Shown one piece after another: positions 62,802 to 64,000 of a stretch of 64,000 nt of DNA. Source of the DNA: Granulosicoccus antarcticus IMCC3135. GTDB lineage: Bacteria; Pseudomonadota; Gammaproteobacteria; Granulosicoccales; Granulosicoccaceae. A model generated the notes under the pieces. The model was not told where the DNA came from. It made no database searches and saw only the letters and a list, made by a program, of their open reading frames with translations. Location of the stretch: the NCBI RefSeq assembly GCF_002215215.1, contig NZ_CP018632.1, positions 1,608,501 to 1,672,500 on the forward strand, read 5' to 3'. The translations under genes were made by a program, and so were the position numbers. Numbering within the stretch: position 1 is the stretch's first letter; each line of letters starts with the position of its first letter.

Positions 62802-63908
62802 ATGGCGAATGTCTCATTGCAGCAAGTGGGCAAGTCCTACGGTAAAAGTGTCGCAGTAGAAGCCTTCAACCTTGATATCAGGGATGGCGAGTTTCTGGTT
62901 TTGCTGGGACCATCAGGTTGTGGTAAATCAACGACGCTGCGAATGATTGCCGGACTTGAAAGTATTACAACTGGTGATCTGCTGATTGGCGGTGAAAGGA
63001 TGAACGAAGTTGACCCGAAAAATCGTGGGGTGGCGATGGTGTTTCAGAATTACGCACTGTATCCACACAAGACGGTCGAGGAAAACATGGGTATGGCGCT
63101 GAAGCTTCAGAAAATGCCGAAAGCGGAAATATCAGAACGGGTTGCCGGTGTGGCAGATATGCTGGGTTTGACAGAATATCTGGAACGCAAGCCGGGCTCG
63201 CTATCAGGTGGGCAGAGGCAACGGGTGGCGATTGGCAGAGCCATTGTTCGTACGCCGCAGGTCTTCCTTTTTGATGAGCCCTTGTCGAACCTGGATGCAA
63301 AGCTGCGTGTGAAGATGCGTATGGAGCTACAGGAGTTACACGATCGTCTGGGTGTCACCTCAGTCTATGTGACTCATGATCAAGTGGAGGCCATGACATT
63401 GGCAGATCGCATCGTTGTCATGGACGGCGGTGTTATCGCGCAGGTCGGTAGCCCGCGTGAAGTCTACGATACGCCAGCCACCGAATTTGTCGCAGGCTTC
63501 ATTGGTAGCCCGGCCATGAATTTCATATCGGTAGAGCGTGCCAGTAACGGTGAATGGGCGTCGATGGATTCAGATCTGCGCCTGCCAGAATTGCCGGGTA
63601 TCGATTTGTCCAGGTTTCAGCATGTGAAAGTCGGTATTCGGCCGGAACATCTGACGATACTGGAGCCGGGGGAAGGTGTTGGTGATCCCTGGGTGTTGAG
63701 TGCCAAAGTTGTATTGGCAGAATTGCTCGGTGCTGATGCATTGCTCAGCCTGTCAGTACAAGGTGAATTGATAACGGCACGGGTCAATGGTGTCGATTAC
63801 CCGGAGCAAGGTCAGGAGCTGCGTCTTCGATTGAATCCGGACCAACTTCATGTATTTGACAGCGAAACCAGAAAAGCGCTCCCTCGCATAAAAGGTACAA
63901 CAGTATGA
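62802..63908 (+). CDS. Sugar ABC transporter ATP-binding protein, MalK/UgpC type
   Basis: A 368-residue ATPase with Walker [12 protein letters not shown]-loop [12 protein letters not shown], signature [15 protein letters not shown], Walker [13 protein letters not shown] and switch His in [12 protein letters not shown]. The C-terminal regulatory OB-type domain (about 235-360) is complete, with [18 protein letters not shown]. The ATG at 62802 is used. Its stop overlaps the sulfatase start (ATGA), so transport and desulfation are translationally coupled. Confidence 0.95.
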   Translation: MANVSLQQVGKSYGKSVAVEAFNLDIRDGEFLVLLGPSGCGKSTTLRMIAGLESITTGDLLIGGERMNEVDPKNRGVAMVFQNYALYPHKTVEENMGMALKLQKMPKAEISERVAGVADMLGLTEYLERKPGSLSGGQRQRVAIGRAIVRTPQVFLFDEPLSNLDAKLRVKMRMELQELHDRLGVTSVYVTHDQVEAMTLADRIVVMDGGVIAQVGSPREVYDTPATEFVAGFIGSPAMNFISVERASNGEWASMDSDLRLPELPGIDLSRFQHVKVGIRPEHLTILEPGEGVGDPWVLSAKVVLAELLGADALLSLSVQGELITARVNGVDYPEQGQELRLRLNPDQLHVFDSETRKALPRIKGTTV

Positions 63909-64000
63909 CTAAGAAACCCAATATTGTTTTCATCATGGCGGATGATCACGCATCCAAGGCGATCAGTTGCTACGGTGCAGGCATCAATAAAACCCCTAAT
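63905..64000 (+). CDS. Sulfatase, N-terminal fragment
   Basis: Only 32 residues are inside the window. They match the N-terminus of type I sulfatases ([20 protein letters not shown]): the DD pair binds the active-site calcium and the downstream Gly-rich start fits arylsulfatase-type enzymes. The catalytic Cys/Ser that is converted to formylglycine lies beyond the end, so class and activity cannot be judged. The start overlaps the ATPase stop by four bases. The gene continues past the window. Confidence 0.8.
   Translation, partial: MTKKPNIVFIMADDHASKAISCYGAGINKTPN

Noticed and set aside
1-64000. CRISPR arrays, insertion sequences, prophage or toxin-antitoxin loci
   Set aside because: No spaced direct repeats, transposase, integrase or paired small toxin/antitoxin genes were seen anywhere in the window.

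Overview
The window reads as chromosomal DNA of a free-living, probably marine, gammaproteobacterium of medium G+C content. The basis is the protein families present: TRAP and polyamine-type ABC uptake systems, an ectoine-hydrolase-like enzyme, an RND pump, AsmA, an outer-membrane porin, CysG, sucCD and the start of a sulfatase gene. A Granulosicoccus-like organism is possible, but this is inference only. Nearly all of the DNA is densely coding. I see no rRNA, tRNA, CRISPR array, insertion sequence, phage block or plasmid backbone.

Layout. 0-5.6 kb: a secreted repeat protein, a possible small gene remnant, a peptidoglycan-binding lipoprotein, an AsmA-like protein and an AEC permease. 5.8-8.6 kb: a two-gene DNA modification/repair module, a radical SAM protein followed by a DUF4130-UdgX fusion, with a LexA-like dyad just upstream. 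8.7-10.5 kb: a ricin-lectin/HExxH lipoprotein and a small unknown gene. 10.5-13.5 kb: cysG with a Rieske NirD-like gene, then a TrpD2-like transferase. 13.6-16.2 kb: psuK-psuG (pseudouridine breakdown) divergent from an Lrp-type regulator. 16.3-21.1 kb: an MscS channel, a FadN-like beta-oxidation enzyme and a bifunctional NAD(P)HX repair enzyme. 21.2-26.1 kb: a secreted hypothetical protein, HIT, DUF3592 and DUF2461 genes, and MFS and EamA transporters. 26.2-28.4 kb: sucCD with a strong terminator and a tandem repeat upstream. 28.7-32.4 kb: a TRAP transporter operon ending in an SDR gene. 32.5-36.9 kb: an RND efflux permease and its adaptor.

37.4-44.7 kb, minus strand, is a potA-potD-potB-potC-type ABC transporter followed by an ectoine-hydrolase-like M24 enzyme and a Tat-exported metallo-beta-lactamase-fold protein. 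It is probably an uptake and hydrolysis unit for a small cationic or cyclic-amide solute. 45-50 kb holds a small unknown gene, an SLC13/TrkA-C transporter, an unknown gene, a RidA protein and an unusual J-domain/zinc-ribbon/PilZ fusion. 50-55 kb holds an SDR, an IlvD/Edd dehydratase, a porin and a D-2-hydroxyacid dehydrogenase, which together suggest sugar or sugar-acid oxidation. 55-57.4 kb is a divergent PNPOx-family/MocR regulator pair with a clear inverted repeat between them.

57.4-64 kb is a carbohydrate locus: an AGE-family epimerase divergent from an IclR regulator, a complete MalEFGK-type sugar ABC transporter, and a sulfatase gene that overlaps the ATPase stop by four bases and runs off the window. 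It probably handles a sulfated sugar. The IclR promoter region has near-consensus -35/-10 elements overlapped by palindromes. Both ABC operons have an inverted repeat directly after the solute-binding-protein gene, a usual way to raise binding protein over permease.

The strongest leads to something less described are the radical SAM/DUF4130-UdgX module with its possible SOS box, the J-domain/PilZ fusion, and the ABC/M24/Tat-MBL operon.
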